This document shows positions 1-9,431 of a DNA stretch of 64,000 bases, piece by piece. Position numbers and translations under genes: made by a program. The stretch comes from Halodesulfovibrio aestuarii DSM 17919 = ATCC 29578 (lineage in GTDB: Bacteria; Desulfobacterota; Desulfovibrionia; Desulfovibrionales; Desulfovibrionaceae). Below the pieces are notes generated by a model. It had not been told where the DNA came from and did not search any database. It saw nothing but the letters and a program-made list of their open reading frames with translations. The stretch spans positions 496,001 to 560,000 of the forward strand of contig NZ_ARQF01000020.1 in the NCBI RefSeq assembly GCF_000384815.1, given 5' to 3'. Position 1 is the first letter of the stretch, and each line of letters starts with the position of its first letter.

Positions 1-352
1 TGTAACTATTGAACTCTTCGATTTTTGTCAACGGGAAAAAAATTTCTTCTCTGCCCCCTTGTCACAACTCAGATTTGAAAGCCGATAACAGTCCAATATA
101 ACAATTTAAACACTTTCGTATTCTTGTCGATAGTTGAATATGGAACATAATTGCTCATTGGGGGCTGTTCATCTCTTGCAGAACGGAATTTATAACGGTG
201 GAGAATGGTTGATTTCGGCTTTTCTTGCTCAATTTTTGCGGGACGATATATCAGGACTAGTATCCCCTAATAAAATGCAGGCCAATACCGACCAGACAGT
301 CCTCGTTTGAATTCCAAGTAATCGTCTCCTAGCCAGGACGGTAACTGACGCC
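1..352. other. Gene-free left edge
   Basis: No credible coding region is visible in either strand here. The stretch is AT-rich and probably holds the 3' flank of an upstream gene plus the promoter of the chemoreceptor that follows. I could not pick a convincing promoter hexamer pair. Confidence 0.5.
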
Positions 353-379
353 ATTCCTTATGTACCTACCATAAGGAAT
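353..379 (+). promoter_or_regulatory. Perfect 10-bp inverted repeat in chemoreceptor leader
   Basis: ATTCCTTATG (353-362) and CATAAGGAAT (370-379) are exact reverse complements around a 7-base loop. The element ends nine bases before the GGGGGA ribosome binding site (388-393) of the gene starting at 399. It could be an operator or an mRNA hairpin; no T-run follows, so it is not a standard terminator. Confidence 0.5.
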
Positions 380-398
380 ACAATTTTGGGGGAACTAT

Positions 399-2429
399 AT
401 GTCAATTAAGAAGTTGTTACTGTTGGGTTTCAGCGCGACTATCGGGTTGTCGCTGCTGATTGGAATCATTGGCTATAAGTCTGCATTCAAATCGACAGAG
501 CAGATCAAAGAGTTGATCTACTCTGATGTGGCACTGAGAGAGCAGGCTTTGGAAATCAAAAATGTCCTGCTACAACACCGCCGCTATGAAAAAGATATTT
601 TCCTTAACACTGGCAATAAACAGAAACAAACAAATTATCTTCAAAAACTAGAAATATTAAGTGTTACCACACAAAAGAAAATTTCAGAAATAATAGAATT
701 AGAATCTAAAGTTAACGATCTAAAAAATAATGAACGAGATGCAATACAAAACTTTCCCACAATATATACTCAATACCTCAATGGTGTTAAGCATGTTGCG
801 CAGTTAGCTATGAACTCTGACCTCACTCCTGGTGCTGCCAACAAGCTTATGATTCAATATAAAAAACCAGTTCATAATTTGGAAAAGATGTTAAATATAT
901 TGGGCAAATCCAGTCATGAGTATTTAGTTCTGGAAGGAGAAACGTCGTTAGCACTGTTAAATAGATCTCAAACTATAATTATGGTAACTTGTACCGTTGC
1001 TGTTCTATTTGGAATCATTCTCGCTTTCTTTATCTTCCGAGCTATCAACACGCCTCTTTCCGAACTGACGACCTTTGCCAACAAGGTTGCTGACGGTGAC
1101 CTTAACGCAAAAACAAACAGCACTTTCTCCGGAGAAATAAAGATTCTCCATGAGTCTATCAATCGCATGATATTTGAACTCAAACATAAGTTAGGATTCG
1201 CAGAAGGAGTTCTGAATGCTATCCCAACCCCATGCGGAATTGTTGGCCCTGATTTCAAAATGCTCTGGGTTAACCAACAAATCTGTACTCTGCTGGAGAA
1301 AGAGGGAACTCCTGAAAGCTACATAGGAGTCCGTTCCGGAGAATTATATTGGAACGACAAAAACAAAGAAACGCTCTCCGACAGAGCGATTAAGGAACGG
1401 ACACAATTACAGTCCACATTTGAATGTCCTCTTCCTTCTGGACGCACTCTGTTTGTTGATGTCACAACAACTCCTATTTACGACCTTAATAAGAAAATTA
1501 TCGGTTCAGTATCCTTCTGGTATGATCTCACTGAACTGAACAACCAAAAAATAGTTATCGAAGAACAAAATAATCGAATCAGCCGGGCAGCACATGATGC
1601 CAGCGCTATTGCAGAGCAAGTAGCACTGGAAGCAGGCCAGCTGGAAGCGCAAATAAACCAGACAACACACGGTGCTACTATCCAGAGTGAACGAATCAGC
1701 GAAACCGCAACCGCAGTTGAACAAATGAATGCAACAACACTTGAAGTTGCCAGTAACGCAGCACGAGCGGCAGAAGGGGCTGACACGGCACAAACCATTG
1801 CAGCTGATGGCTCAATACTTGTACAAAAAGTGGTTCAATTTACTGAGGAAGTACACCAATACGCAGAAGATATGCGTAGCACCATTACAGAACTTGATAC
1901 ACAAGCCGATTCAATCGGCAATATTATCAATGTAATTAATGACATTGCTGACCAGACAAACCTTCTTGCACTTAATGCCGCTATTGAAGCAGCACGTGCA
2001 GGTGAAGCTGGTCGTGGATTCGCTGTCGTAGCTGACGAAGTTCGTAAGCTTGCAGAAAAAACCATGCAGGCAACAAACGAAGTTGAAAGCGTTGTACATG
2101 GAATTCAGCAAAGCTCAAAATCGACACAAACTCAGATGGAAAAAGTAGCGACACATATTGGTCAAAATACCGAACTGACCATTAGTGCAGGGACTGCCCT
2201 TGAACAAATTGTCGACGCCGGTACAGAGACTGCCGACAGGGTCCGGTCCATCGCTACCGCATCTGAAGAACAGTCTGCCGCGTCAGAACAAATTGCCCGT
2301 GCTTCAGACGAGGTAAATACACTCACTCAAGAAGCATTACACGACATGAAGGAAGCAGCAGATGCAGTCAAAACGCTCGCTGCCCTTTCCCAGAAACTTG
2401 AGACTGTTATGCGAGAAATCCAGCAATAA
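399..2429 (+). CDS. Methyl-accepting chemotaxis protein with PAS domain
   Basis: Transmembrane chemoreceptor that would signal to CheA/CheW. Visible order in the 676 residues: membrane segment about 6-26; a helical periplasmic region to about 190 without a Cache signature, so probably a four-helix-bundle sensor; second membrane segment about 192-214; HAMP about 215-265; a PAS domain about 267-380; then the long coiled-coil signalling domain. The signalling hairpin tip at about 522-555 contains the hallmark [18 protein letters not shown] stretch. ATG at 399 follows a GGGGGA ribosome binding site. The gene stands alone and ends at a terminator. The C-terminus (EIQQ) lacks a CheR-binding NWETF-type pentapeptide. 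The family call is secure; the ligand is unknown. Confidence 0.95.
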   Translation: MSIKKLLLLGFSATIGLSLLIGIIGYKSAFKSTEQIKELIYSDVALREQALEIKNVLLQHRRYEKDIFLNTGNKQKQTNYLQKLEILSVTTQKKISEIIELESKVNDLKNNERDAIQNFPTIYTQYLNGVKHVAQLAMNSDLTPGAANKLMIQYKKPVHNLEKMLNILGKSSHEYLVLEGETSLALLNRSQTIIMVTCTVAVLFGIILAFFIFRAINTPLSELTTFANKVADGDLNAKTNSTFSGEIKILHESINRMIFELKHKLGFAEGVLNAIPTPCGIVGPDFKMLWVNQQICTLLEKEGTPESYIGVRSGELYWNDKNKETLSDRAIKERTQLQSTFECPLPSGRTLFVDVTTTPIYDLNKKIIGSVSFWYDLTELNNQKIVIEEQNNRISRAAHDASAIAEQVALEAGQLEAQINQTTHGATIQSERISETATAVEQMNATTLEVASNAARAAEGADTAQTIAADGSILVQKVVQFTEEVHQYAEDMRSTITELDTQADSIGNIINVINDIADQTNLLALNAAIEAARAGEAGRGFAVVADEVRKLAEKTMQATNEVESVVHGIQQSSKSTQTQMEKVATHIGQNTELTISAGTALEQIVDAGTETADRVRSIATASEEQSAASEQIARASDEVNTLTQEALHDMKEAADAVKTLAALSQKLETVMREIQQ

Positions 2430-2548
2430 CCATAACAAACAGGTAAAATCTACGTTCACAACTGTAACGCACAATTGTGTTCTAGTTTCAGCGCTGCTCT
2501 GTAAGAGCTGTCCCACCTTGTTGTTATAATTAATCACGCTAGACTCAA

Positions 2549-2583
2549 AAAACCTCTGAATAGCCATATTCAGAGGTTTTTTT
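2549..2583. terminator. Bidirectional terminator after chemoreceptor
   Basis: Arms AACCTCTGAATA (2551-2562) and TATTCAGAGGTT (2567-2578) form a 12-bp perfect stem with a GCCA loop. An A-run precedes it and a T-run follows. Confidence 0.9.
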
Positions 2584-2675
2584 CACGTTCATTTTGCCTT
2601 TTCCCACCTCTATACTACAATTTTTTTTCAATATTATTGGAATGTTAGTTGTATCTTTTTTCACAACCTAATGCC

Positions 2676-2848
2676 TTGACTACCTAGCTATTAACAAAAA
2701 CTATTTGTAATTGTTGGATAAAAACAATAGTTACCTAACCGTAATTTGCTTTTCCGACTACTCTGGTACGGGATACTCCGACCTCTATGCAGTGGGCTCT
2801 GTATAGCAACAGTAGTCAGATTTTACGTTGTGCCCGCACGGCACAACG
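2676..2848 (+). promoter_or_regulatory. hydA upstream region: promoter-like sequence, dyad and leader hairpin
   Basis: A TTGACT hexamer (2676-2681) lies 17 bases before a weak AACTAT -10. Immediately downstream is a dyad ATTGTT (2710-2715) / AACAAT (2723-2728), nested with AACTATT (2699-2705) / AATAGTT (2726-2732). This is the kind of site a redox regulator of the Rex or FNR/HcpR type could use, but its spacing matches no consensus I know exactly. Farther on, CGTTGTGCC (2826-2834) and GGCACAACG (2840-2848) make a 9-bp hairpin in the leader about 45 bases before the hydA start. The promoter assignment is tentative; the hairpin is plain. Confidence 0.45.
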
Positions 2849-2893
2849 CCCGACACAAAATCTACTTTTCACGACCCTTAAGGAGTTGCTTTG

Positions 2894-4207
2894 ATGGCAG
2901 AGAAAGCTAAAAGTCAGCCTGCGTACCTTGCAGATATTCAGACCATGATTCATGGGGAAAAAGTTTCCATGGAAGGTATCACCTACAAGGTTAACGCACC
3001 GACAGGAAATGACCCTGCTGACATTTTTTTTGTACAAGTAAATAAAGACGACTGTCAGGCATGTGGTGAGTGTGAAACTTACTGTCCAACCGGCGCCATT
3101 CAGGAAATGTATGAAGATGGCGAACATGGCGTTGTAGACCCGGCTGCATGTGTAAACTGTGGCCAATGTCTTGCTAACTGCCCATTCGGTGCTATTCACG
3201 AAGAGGTTTCTTTTGTAGGTGAGATTCTGGAAAAACTTAAGGACCCGGAAACGATTGTTGTATCTATGCCTGCACCAGCAGTACGCTATGCTCTTGGCGA
3301 ATGTTTTGGCGGAGCAACTGGCACCTATTCCGGCGGTAAGATGCATGCAGCTTTGCGCCGACTCGGCTTCGACCACATTTGGGATACAGAGTTTGCAGCG
3401 GACGTAACCATTATGGAAGAAGGTACTGAGCTTATCGAACGCGTAAAGCATGGCGAAAAGCCTCTTCCGCAATTCACGTCCTGCTGTCCTGGTTGGGTTA
3501 AGTTTGCTGAAACCTTCTATCCAGATCTAAACGAACATCTTTCCACCTGTCGCTCCCCTATTGGCATGCTCGGTTCACTGGCAAAAACGTATGGTGCTCA
3601 GGAAACCGGTGAATTCAGCAAGAAAATCTACACCGTTTCCATTATGCCTTGTATCGCAAAAAAATTCGAAGGAATGCGCCCAGAGCTTCAGTCCAGCGGA
3701 TTTAAAGACATTGATGCGACCATAAACACCCGTGAGCTTGCATGGCTTATTAAAAAAGCCGGTATCGACTTCAACGCGTTACCCGACGAAGAAGCAGATC
3801 CTGCACTGGGTCTGTCCACAGGCGCTGCTACCATCTTCGGCACATCCGGCGGCGTAATGGAAGCAGCACTTCGCCTTGCATACGAAGAGCTTTCCGGTGA
3901 AAAACTTGCAGCCCCTGATCTTAAAATGGTTCGCACAAGCAGTGGACTTAAAACCGCAGAAATCTCGATTCCAAACTTCGGCACTGTAAAAGTTGCAATT
4001 GTAAGCGGCTTGAAACAGGCGGCAGAACTTTGTGAACAGGTACGGGCAGGTAAGTCTCCGTACCACTTCATCGAAGTAATGACCTGCCCTGGCGGTTGTG
4101 TAAACGGTGGTGGCCAGCCGCTTGAACCGGGCATCCTTGAAGCATCTCTTTTCAAGTCTACTATCGCAAAAATCAACCGTCGCTTCACCAAACGCAAAAT
4201 TGCATAG
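2894..4207 (+). CDS. hydA: Periplasmic [FeFe] hydrogenase, large (catalytic) subunit
   Basis: Reversibly interconverts H2 with protons and electrons at the H-cluster. The protein has an N-terminal 2x[4Fe-4S] ferredoxin domain (CxxCxxCxxxC at about 54-64 and 86-96). The H-cluster motifs follow: FTSCCPGW (about 194-201), MPCIAKK (about 250-256) and CPGGC (about 397-401). These supply the four cysteine ligands and the proton-transfer cysteine. Length and sequence fit the Desulfovibrio periplasmic enzyme. I chose ATG 2894 over the TTG three bases upstream because AAGGAG at 2880-2884 is then well spaced. It has no signal peptide, as expected: export depends on the Tat signal of the small subunit encoded 9 bases downstream. 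The third cysteine of the D. vulgaris CPGGCVCGGG motif is Asn here, and it is not a cluster ligand. Confidence 0.97.
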   Translation: MAEKAKSQPAYLADIQTMIHGEKVSMEGITYKVNAPTGNDPADIFFVQVNKDDCQACGECETYCPTGAIQEMYEDGEHGVVDPAACVNCGQCLANCPFGAIHEEVSFVGEILEKLKDPETIVVSMPAPAVRYALGECFGGATGTYSGGKMHAALRRLGFDHIWDTEFAADVTIMEEGTELIERVKHGEKPLPQFTSCCPGWVKFAETFYPDLNEHLSTCRSPIGMLGSLAKTYGAQETGEFSKKIYTVSIMPCIAKKFEGMRPELQSSGFKDIDATINTRELAWLIKKAGIDFNALPDEEADPALGLSTGAATIFGTSGGVMEAALRLAYEELSGEKLAAPDLKMVRTSSGLKTAEISIPNFGTVKVAIVSGLKQAAELCEQVRAGKSPYHFIEVMTCPGGCVNGGGQPLEPGILEASLFKSTIAKINRRFTKRKIA

Positions 4208-4216
4208 GGAAAACGC

Positions 4217-4567
4217 ATGAAGAAAAAAAGCATCGGCACCATCAGTCGTCGTGGTTTTATTAAACTTGCCGGAATCACCTGCGGTTACGCTGTTCTCGGC
4301 TTGAATGTTGCTAAAGAAGCAACAGCTGCAACTCTCAACTTCGTAGGTATCCGACAGGCATCTGTCTACAACGCAGACAAAAATCTGTACAACTTACGCA
4401 AGTCTCAGGACAACCCGATGATTCAAAAGCTTTACTCCGCCAAGGACGGCTTCCTCAAAGAAGGCCCTTGCAGCCATAAGTCTGAAATGCTTCTGCACAC
4501 ACATTATGCAGACCGCAGCGCAAGACTTACAGCGTTAAAAGAAAAAGGCATCGAACTGTCCTTGTAA
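4217..4567 (+). CDS. hydB: Periplasmic [FeFe] hydrogenase, small subunit
   Basis: Small subunit that wraps the catalytic subunit and carries the export signal for the heterodimer. The N-terminus has a twin-arginine motif SRRGFIK followed by a hydrophobic stretch and an Ala-x-Ala-like cleavage region near residue 37. The mature part contains SQDNP and HKSEMLLHTHY-like segments, which are characteristic of Desulfovibrio HydB. It is 116 residues, the usual size, and sits 9 bases after hydA with a GGGAAA ribosome binding site. Location in the periplasm is known for the family and supported by the Tat signal. Confidence 0.95.
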   Translation: MKKKSIGTISRRGFIKLAGITCGYAVLGLNVAKEATAATLNFVGIRQASVYNADKNLYNLRKSQDNPMIQKLYSAKDGFLKEGPCSHKSEMLLHTHYADRSARLTALKEKGIELSL

Positions 4568-4589
4568 TTATTTGTACACAAAGCAAAGA

Positions 4590-4633
4590 AGGCATCCCTG
4601 CATTACTGCGGGGGTGCCTGTCCTGCAGGGACA
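4590..4633 (+). promoter_or_regulatory. Stable hairpin(s) between hydB and hydG
   Basis: Bases 4590-4602 pair with 4607-4619 in a 13-bp stem (two G-U pairs) closed by a TTAC loop. A second small hairpin TGTCC/GGACA (4619-4623 with 4629-4633) overlaps its foot, so the two compete. No T-run follows. A role in partial termination, mRNA processing or setting the HydAB to HydGEF ratio is plausible. Confidence 0.6.
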
Positions 4634-4663
4634 CACCTTTGCGCAGCTGATATTGGAATACGT

Positions 4664-6073
4664 ATGCAGCACGATATCCCCGAACTAGAAAATTTCATCG
4701 ATGAACAAGCAATAAACAACACGCTCAAACATGCAGCAAAACCGGAACGCGCCAACGTTCTGGAAATTCTCAGCAAAGCCCGTAACGCAAAAGGGCTGAC
4801 TCTTGAAGAAACAGCTACTCTGCTTCAAATAACCGATCCTGAACTTGACGAAGAGCTTTTTGCAGCGGCCCGTGATGTTAAGAAGGCAATTTACGGCAAC
4901 AGACTGGTACTCTTTGCCCCTATGTACATCACCAATGAATGTGGCAACAGTTGTCTGTACTGCGGGTTTAACGTTACCAACAAAGATCTCACCCGCCGCA
5001 CCCTTTCCAGTGAAGAAATACGAAAAGATGTAATCGCACTGGAAGCACAGGGGCATAAGCGCCTTCTTCTTGTGTACGGTGAACATCCGAAACTCAAAGC
5101 AGACTGGATTGCAGAAACAGTTCAGACTGTCTACGACACTGTCTCTGAAAAAAGTGGTGAGATTCGACGTGCCAACGTCAATTGTGCTCCACTTTCCGTA
5201 GACGGTTTTCGGAAACTTCAGGAAGTAGGTATTGGTACTTACCAATGTTTTCAGGAAACCTACCATCAAAAAACGTACAGTTCCGTGCATAAGGGCGGTG
5301 TGAAGAAGAATTTCCTGTGGCGGTTATATGCACTGCACAGAGCAATGGAAGCCGGGATTGAAGATGTCGGAATGGGTGCGCTTTTTGGTTTGTACGACTA
5401 TAAATTCGAAATGCTGGCATTACTTACCCATGCTCAGGAATTAGAAAAGAACTTTGGGGTTGGGCCACACACAATTTCTTTCCCACGACTTGAACCCGCT
5501 CTCAATGCAGATATGGCATACAACCCGCCATGCCCTATCAATGATATGACATTCAAACGAATAGTTGCCATTCTGCGTCTCGCCGTGCCATACACGGGAT
5601 TGATCTTGAGTACCCGCGAATCGGCAGGGTTACGCCGAGAATTACTTGATATCGGTGTATCACAAATTAGTGCCGGCTCGCGTACCTATCCTGGCGCGTA
5701 TAGCGACCCTGAATATGACCGTCCGGAAGTGCAACAATTTTGCATCAGTGACAACCGAAGTTTAGATGAGGTTATCCATAACATTGTGGATGCAGGTTAT
5801 ATTCCTTCATGGTGCACTGCATGCTATCGCCTTGGAAGAACAGGCGAACACTTCATGGATCTGGCTAAACGGGGATTTATTCAGCAATATTGCCTGCCGA
5901 ATTCACTCCTTACCTTTCAGGAATATTTAGAGGACTACGCAACAGAATCTACCAGAAAAGTAGGCAAAGCCTGCATCTCCAACGAAGTAGAGAACTGTCC
6001 CGAAGACAGACGCACTGTTGTGGAATCACGTCTAAAACGCATAGAACAGGGAGAACGTGACCTCTACCTGTAG
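4664..6073 (+). CDS. hydG: [FeFe] hydrogenase maturase HydG (radical SAM tyrosine lyase)
   Basis: Cleaves tyrosine to p-cresol, CO and cyanide, supplying the diatomic ligands of the H-cluster. The radical-SAM motif CxxxCxxC (CGNSCLYC) lies at about 93-100. The C-terminal cluster motif begins CTAC at about 384-387, with a third Cys about 22 residues on. This second cluster separates HydG from its relative ThiH. The length of 469 is normal for HydG. It follows the hydB-hydG hairpin spacer, and its ribosome binding site is weak. Its location in one run with hydAB, hydE and hydF supports the assignment. Confidence 0.96.
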   Translation: MQHDIPELENFIDEQAINNTLKHAAKPERANVLEILSKARNAKGLTLEETATLLQITDPELDEELFAAARDVKKAIYGNRLVLFAPMYITNECGNSCLYCGFNVTNKDLTRRTLSSEEIRKDVIALEAQGHKRLLLVYGEHPKLKADWIAETVQTVYDTVSEKSGEIRRANVNCAPLSVDGFRKLQEVGIGTYQCFQETYHQKTYSSVHKGGVKKNFLWRLYALHRAMEAGIEDVGMGALFGLYDYKFEMLALLTHAQELEKNFGVGPHTISFPRLEPALNADMAYNPPCPINDMTFKRIVAILRLAVPYTGLILSTRESAGLRRELLDIGVSQISAGSRTYPGAYSDPEYDRPEVQQFCISDNRSLDEVIHNIVDAGYIPSWCTACYRLGRTGEHFMDLAKRGFIQQYCLPNSLLTFQEYLEDYATESTRKVGKACISNEVENCPEDRRTVVESRLKRIEQGERDLYL

Positions 6074-6156
6074 CAGACTGATATTGCAGCCATTATCCAG
6101 CATATAGTACGGAACCTTATTACTATATGTGCGCAGCACTTCAGTTACATACTTCA

Positions 6157-6185
6157 GCCGTCACCTTATATTTTAGGGTGACGGC
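6157..6185 (+). promoter_or_regulatory. Hairpin between hydG and hydE
   Basis: GCCGTCACC (6157-6165) and GGTGACGGC (6177-6185) form a perfect 9-bp stem with an 11-base AT-rich loop. It is not followed by a T-run. It is the third such hairpin ahead of a gene in this hyd run. Confidence 0.6.
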
Positions 6186-6230
6186 AACCCTAGCAGCGCG
6201 CAACTGCTATTCTTTAAGGAAGTTTTGTAC

Positions 6231-7286
6231 ATGTCTTTAACACGTAATGAGATTATTGAAATTTTAAAAAACCCTGTCGCGGAAAGTACATCCTTCAGCG
6301 ACGTAGACAACTCACTCTTCACCGCCGCAACAGCTACAGCTCGGGCATTGTTTAACAATACCGTATACCAGCGTGGTATTATTGAATTTTCTTCATACTG
6401 TAGAAAAAACTGTCACTATTGTGGTCTCAGAAACAAAAACACAGACCTTGTGCGATACCGCCTGACCCATGACGAAATAATGCAGGCAGTTGATAATGCT
6501 GCTTCCATTGGGATGGGAACCATCGTTCTTCAGGCCGGAGAAGACGAAGACGTAAACCCCCATTTTATCTATACTATTGTTCGAACCATTAAAGAAAAAT
6601 ACAATCTGGCAGTAACACTTTCTATTGGCGATCATCCGGATGATGTTTATCGACTATGGCGTGACAGCGGTGCAGACAGGTATCTGCTAAAAATTGAAAC
6701 CACCGATACTGACCTGCATAGCCTCTACAGACCTGGCCAACAGCTGTACGACAGGCTGAACCGCATTGAATCACTTCAACGTCTAGGCTACGAAGTCGGC
6801 TCGGGGATTATTATCGGGCTCCCGGGAATGACGGAAGAAAACCTCACAGATGATCTTTTGCTCCTTAGTACAATGGGACTGGATATGATAGCCTGCGGGC
6901 CTTTTATCCCTCACCCGCAAACACCACTGCGTCACGCAAAACAAGGCTCGCTTGTCGAAAGCCTGCGCGTTACCGCACTCCTTCGTCTTTTAAATCCGGC
7001 AGCCAACATTCCAGCGACAAGTGCTTTGGACTCCTTGCCTTCCGGATGCAACAACAACGGACGCATAATGGGCTTAAATGCAGGCGCCAACGTTATTATG
7101 CCTTCCATTACTCCAGATGAAGTCCGAAGCCGTTATTCCATCTACCCCGGCAAAAACAGTCCGGCATCAACACAACATTCTGCCGTTAAGCAACTCCAAT
7201 CTAAAGTCCAACAAGCTGGTTTTACCTTGAGCTCACAAGCTGGCTCAAGTATGCGACGCACGTTTGGGACTCAATCAGCAATTTAA
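6231..7286 (+). CDS. hydE: [FeFe] hydrogenase maturase HydE (radical SAM)
   Basis: Radical SAM enzyme that processes the HydG-made organometallic precursor during assembly of the H-cluster diiron subsite. The CxxxCxxC motif (CRKNCHYC) is at about 58-65, followed by the NKNTDLVRYRL-type stretch seen in the HydE/PylB/BioB-like group. It is 351 residues from ATG 6231, which has AAGGA at 6216-6220. A TTG two codons earlier is less likely. The gene is separated from hydG by 157 bases containing a hairpin, and its stop is one base from the hydF ATG. Confidence 0.95.
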   Translation: MSLTRNEIIEILKNPVAESTSFSDVDNSLFTAATATARALFNNTVYQRGIIEFSSYCRKNCHYCGLRNKNTDLVRYRLTHDEIMQAVDNAASIGMGTIVLQAGEDEDVNPHFIYTIVRTIKEKYNLAVTLSIGDHPDDVYRLWRDSGADRYLLKIETTDTDLHSLYRPGQQLYDRLNRIESLQRLGYEVGSGIIIGLPGMTEENLTDDLLLLSTMGLDMIACGPFIPHPQTPLRHAKQGSLVESLRVTALLRLLNPAANIPATSALDSLPSGCNNNGRIMGLNAGANVIMPSITPDEVRSRYSIYPGKNSPASTQHSAVKQLQSKVQQAGFTLSSQAGSSMRRTFGTQSAI

Positions 7287-7287
7287 T

Positions 7288-8487
7288 ATGAACACATCCA
7301 CTGCTCCAAGAGGCGTACGTCTCATAATTACACTCACTGGTCGTCGTAATGCAGGTAAATCTGCTCTTATTAACGCACTTGTAAATCAGGACGTTGCGAT
7401 TGTTTCCGGACATCCCGGCACGACAACGGATCCTGTCGGCAAGCATTACGAATTACATCCAATAGGCCCTGTGACTTTTTTCGACACTGCAGGGCTTGAT
7501 GACCACGGCGCTGTCGGTCAGCAACGCATGGCAGCCACTCGCAAAGTACTGCGCCGTACAGACATCGGTATACTGGTCGTAACGGAAGAAGGCATGCAGC
7601 AGGAAGAAAAGCGTTTGCTTAACGAACTTACTGAAATGAATCTTCCTGTCATCGTTGTTTTCAATAAATCAGATCTTACAACGCCGTCACAGGCTGATTT
7701 AGAAGCATGCTCCGGTCACTCCATAGTAACGGTTTCTGCCACCACAGGTGAAAACATTGATGAGCTAAAGCGGTTCATTGTTGCAACAGCACCTAAAGAA
7801 CTTATTGAACCTCCCCTGCTGGTAAGCGATTTAATCGAACCTTCTCAGACAGTTGTCCTAGTTGCCCCTATTGATGGAGCAGCCCCTAAAGGCCGTCTTA
7901 TTCTGCCACAAGTTCAAGTTCTGCGTGACGTATTGGATGCTAATGCCTTAGCGCTTACAGTAAAAGAAACAGAGCTTCCTGCGGCCCTTAGCGCACTTGC
8001 AGAACCTCCGGCTCTGGTTGTGACTGACTCACAGGTTATTCATGAAGTAGCAGAGATTGTGCCGGAAACTGTTCCACTCACAACCTTCTCCACCCTCTTT
8101 GCCCGGTACAAAGGTGACCTGCCCAAACTTGTAGACGGAGCAGCATCAATTGATGACCTAAAAGACGGTGACACGATTTTAATGTACGAATCCTGCTCAC
8201 ATCATGCAGTGGATGACGACATCGGACGCGTTAAGCTCCCGAACTGGATCAAACAGTACACGGGCAAAGATCTGACCTTCGAGCTATTCGCAGGGCACGA
8301 CTTACCGGATAACCTCAATCAATACAGCCTCGCTATTATGTGTGGGGGATGCATGTCCAATCGGTCTGAAATGATGCGCCGTATCCGTGATCTTAACGCA
8401 CATAATGTACCGACCACCAACTACGGTGTTGCTATTTCCAAAGTACAGGGAGTGCTCGACAGAGTAGTCCAACCGCTTGGCATATAG
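7288..8487 (+). CDS. hydF: [FeFe] hydrogenase maturation GTPase HydF
   Basis: Scaffold GTPase that receives the diiron subcluster and delivers it to HydA. The N-terminal GTPase domain shows G1 GRRNAGKS (about 18-25), G3 DTAG (about 66-69) and G4 NKSD (about 126-129). A dimerisation region follows. The C-terminal cluster domain has a Cys-x-His pair near 302-304 and MCGGC near 351-355, the cluster ligand signature of HydF. ATG 7288 lies one base after the hydE stop and has no good ribosome binding site, which suggests translational coupling. An alternative TTG at 7264 would overlap hydE. It is the last gene before a terminator. Confidence 0.94.
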   Translation: MNTSTAPRGVRLIITLTGRRNAGKSALINALVNQDVAIVSGHPGTTTDPVGKHYELHPIGPVTFFDTAGLDDHGAVGQQRMAATRKVLRRTDIGILVVTEEGMQQEEKRLLNELTEMNLPVIVVFNKSDLTTPSQADLEACSGHSIVTVSATTGENIDELKRFIVATAPKELIEPPLLVSDLIEPSQTVVLVAPIDGAAPKGRLILPQVQVLRDVLDANALALTVKETELPAALSALAEPPALVVTDSQVIHEVAEIVPETVPLTTFSTLFARYKGDLPKLVDGAASIDDLKDGDTILMYESCSHHAVDDDIGRVKLPNWIKQYTGKDLTFELFAGHDLPDNLNQYSLAIMCGGCMSNRSEMMRRIRDLNAHNVPTTNYGVAISKVQGVLDRVVQPLGI

Positions 8488-8501
8488 AGTTAGTCCCTAA
8501 T

Positions 8502-8543
8502 ATCCCCCGCAGACTATATCAGTTCACTACGCGGGGGATTTTC
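8502..8543 (+). terminator. Terminator of the hyd cluster
   Basis: ATCCCCCGC (8502-8510) pairs with GCGGGGGAT (8531-8539) and is followed by TTTTC. The 20-base loop is long, but the stem is very GC-rich. Confidence 0.85.
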
Positions 8544-8997
8544 TATGTCAAAACATTCCAGCTTGTATTCTGCACAAGAACCTTCCCCGCCTGCTTAAGA
8601 ACTCCTCCAGATATTAATCTGGCTAGCGCCAACAAACATCCTGATACTACACAGTATCAAAGCACTTCCAGATTACAGCCAGCCTTCTGCTTCACCCATT
8701 GTCACCAAATGGCACAGAAACAGACAACGTCCCGAAACTGTTTATAGAAAAGCATATCCACCACCCTAGCCTAGCCGCCCCAACACACAGAACCACTCAT
8801 TCAACCAGCTGCATTTTCTGTTTTTTCATAAAATATACTTTTCGCTTTTTTATTTGTAATGTGTTATATTTTTTTGTACCAGTTACCTCCAGTGAGTCCA
8901 GCTCACTTTTTTAATGTTCAACTAGCAAATATGATTTCACCACATCTACAATGTAGATATAACATTCAGATACCTCCATTGGTCTATTGGAGCGCCC
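8544..8997 (+). promoter_or_regulatory. Gene-free region with palindrome upstream of rbsD
   Basis: No credible gene is seen. At 8944-8958, ATCTACA and TGTAGAT form a perfect palindrome around a single A, a good candidate operator about 40 bases before rbsD. Just before the start, CTCCA (8974-8978) can pair with TGGAG (8988-8992), which would occlude the ribosome binding site. No LacI-type RbsR gene lies next to the operon. Confidence 0.45.
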
Positions 8998-9417
8998 ATG
9001 AAAAAAGCGACTCTTATCAATTCTGAAGTTTCCTATGTTATTGCCAAATTAGGACACTTTGATGCGATTACAATCTGTGACGCAGGTCTTCCCGTTCCTA
9101 ACAACATACAAAGGATAGACCTTGCAGTATCCAAGGGCATTCCGTCATTCATGGATACCCTCAAAGCTGTTTCTTCTGAGATGGAAATTGAATCTATAGA
9201 ATTGGCAAACGAACTCCCCAACATCAGTCCCCAACTCCATACTGAACTGACGACTTTTATTGATGCTCTTGCGGCCGAACGCAAAAAGGAAATTACTGTC
9301 ACCTATGTGACTCACGAAGAATATAAGGGAAATACCCAAAAAAGCGTTGCCATTATTCGAACTGGTGAGTTTACTCCATATGCAAATATCACACTGAAAT
9401 CCGGCGTCGTATTTTAA
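8998..9417 (+). CDS. rbsD: D-ribose pyranase
   Basis: Interconverts pyranose and furanose forms of ribose so that RbsK can act on the furanose. The start [11 protein letters not shown], the [15 protein letters not shown] segment containing the catalytic-type His at about 20, and the closing [17 protein letters not shown] are all typical of RbsD/FucU proteins. The 139 residues match the family. It is the first gene of the ribose operon, with a TTGGAG ribosome binding site, and its stop codon overlaps an upstream ATG of rbsA. Confidence 0.95.
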   Translation: MKKATLINSEVSYVIAKLGHFDAITICDAGLPVPNNIQRIDLAVSKGIPSFMDTLKAVSSEMEIESIELANELPNISPQLHTELTTFIDALAAERKKEITVTYVTHEEYKGNTQKSVAIIRTGEFTPYANITLKSGVVF

Positions 9418-9431
9418 TGGAGCCAGTAGTT

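Noticed and set aside
4081-4110. Loss of an H-cluster cysteine in HydA (CPGGCVNGGG)
   Set aside because: The position that is Asn here is not a cluster ligand; both ligands in CPGGC are present.
8699-8914. 71-residue open frame before the rbs operon
   Set aside because: No ribosome binding site, low-complexity sequence with a TTT-rich end, and it overlaps the probable promoter region.
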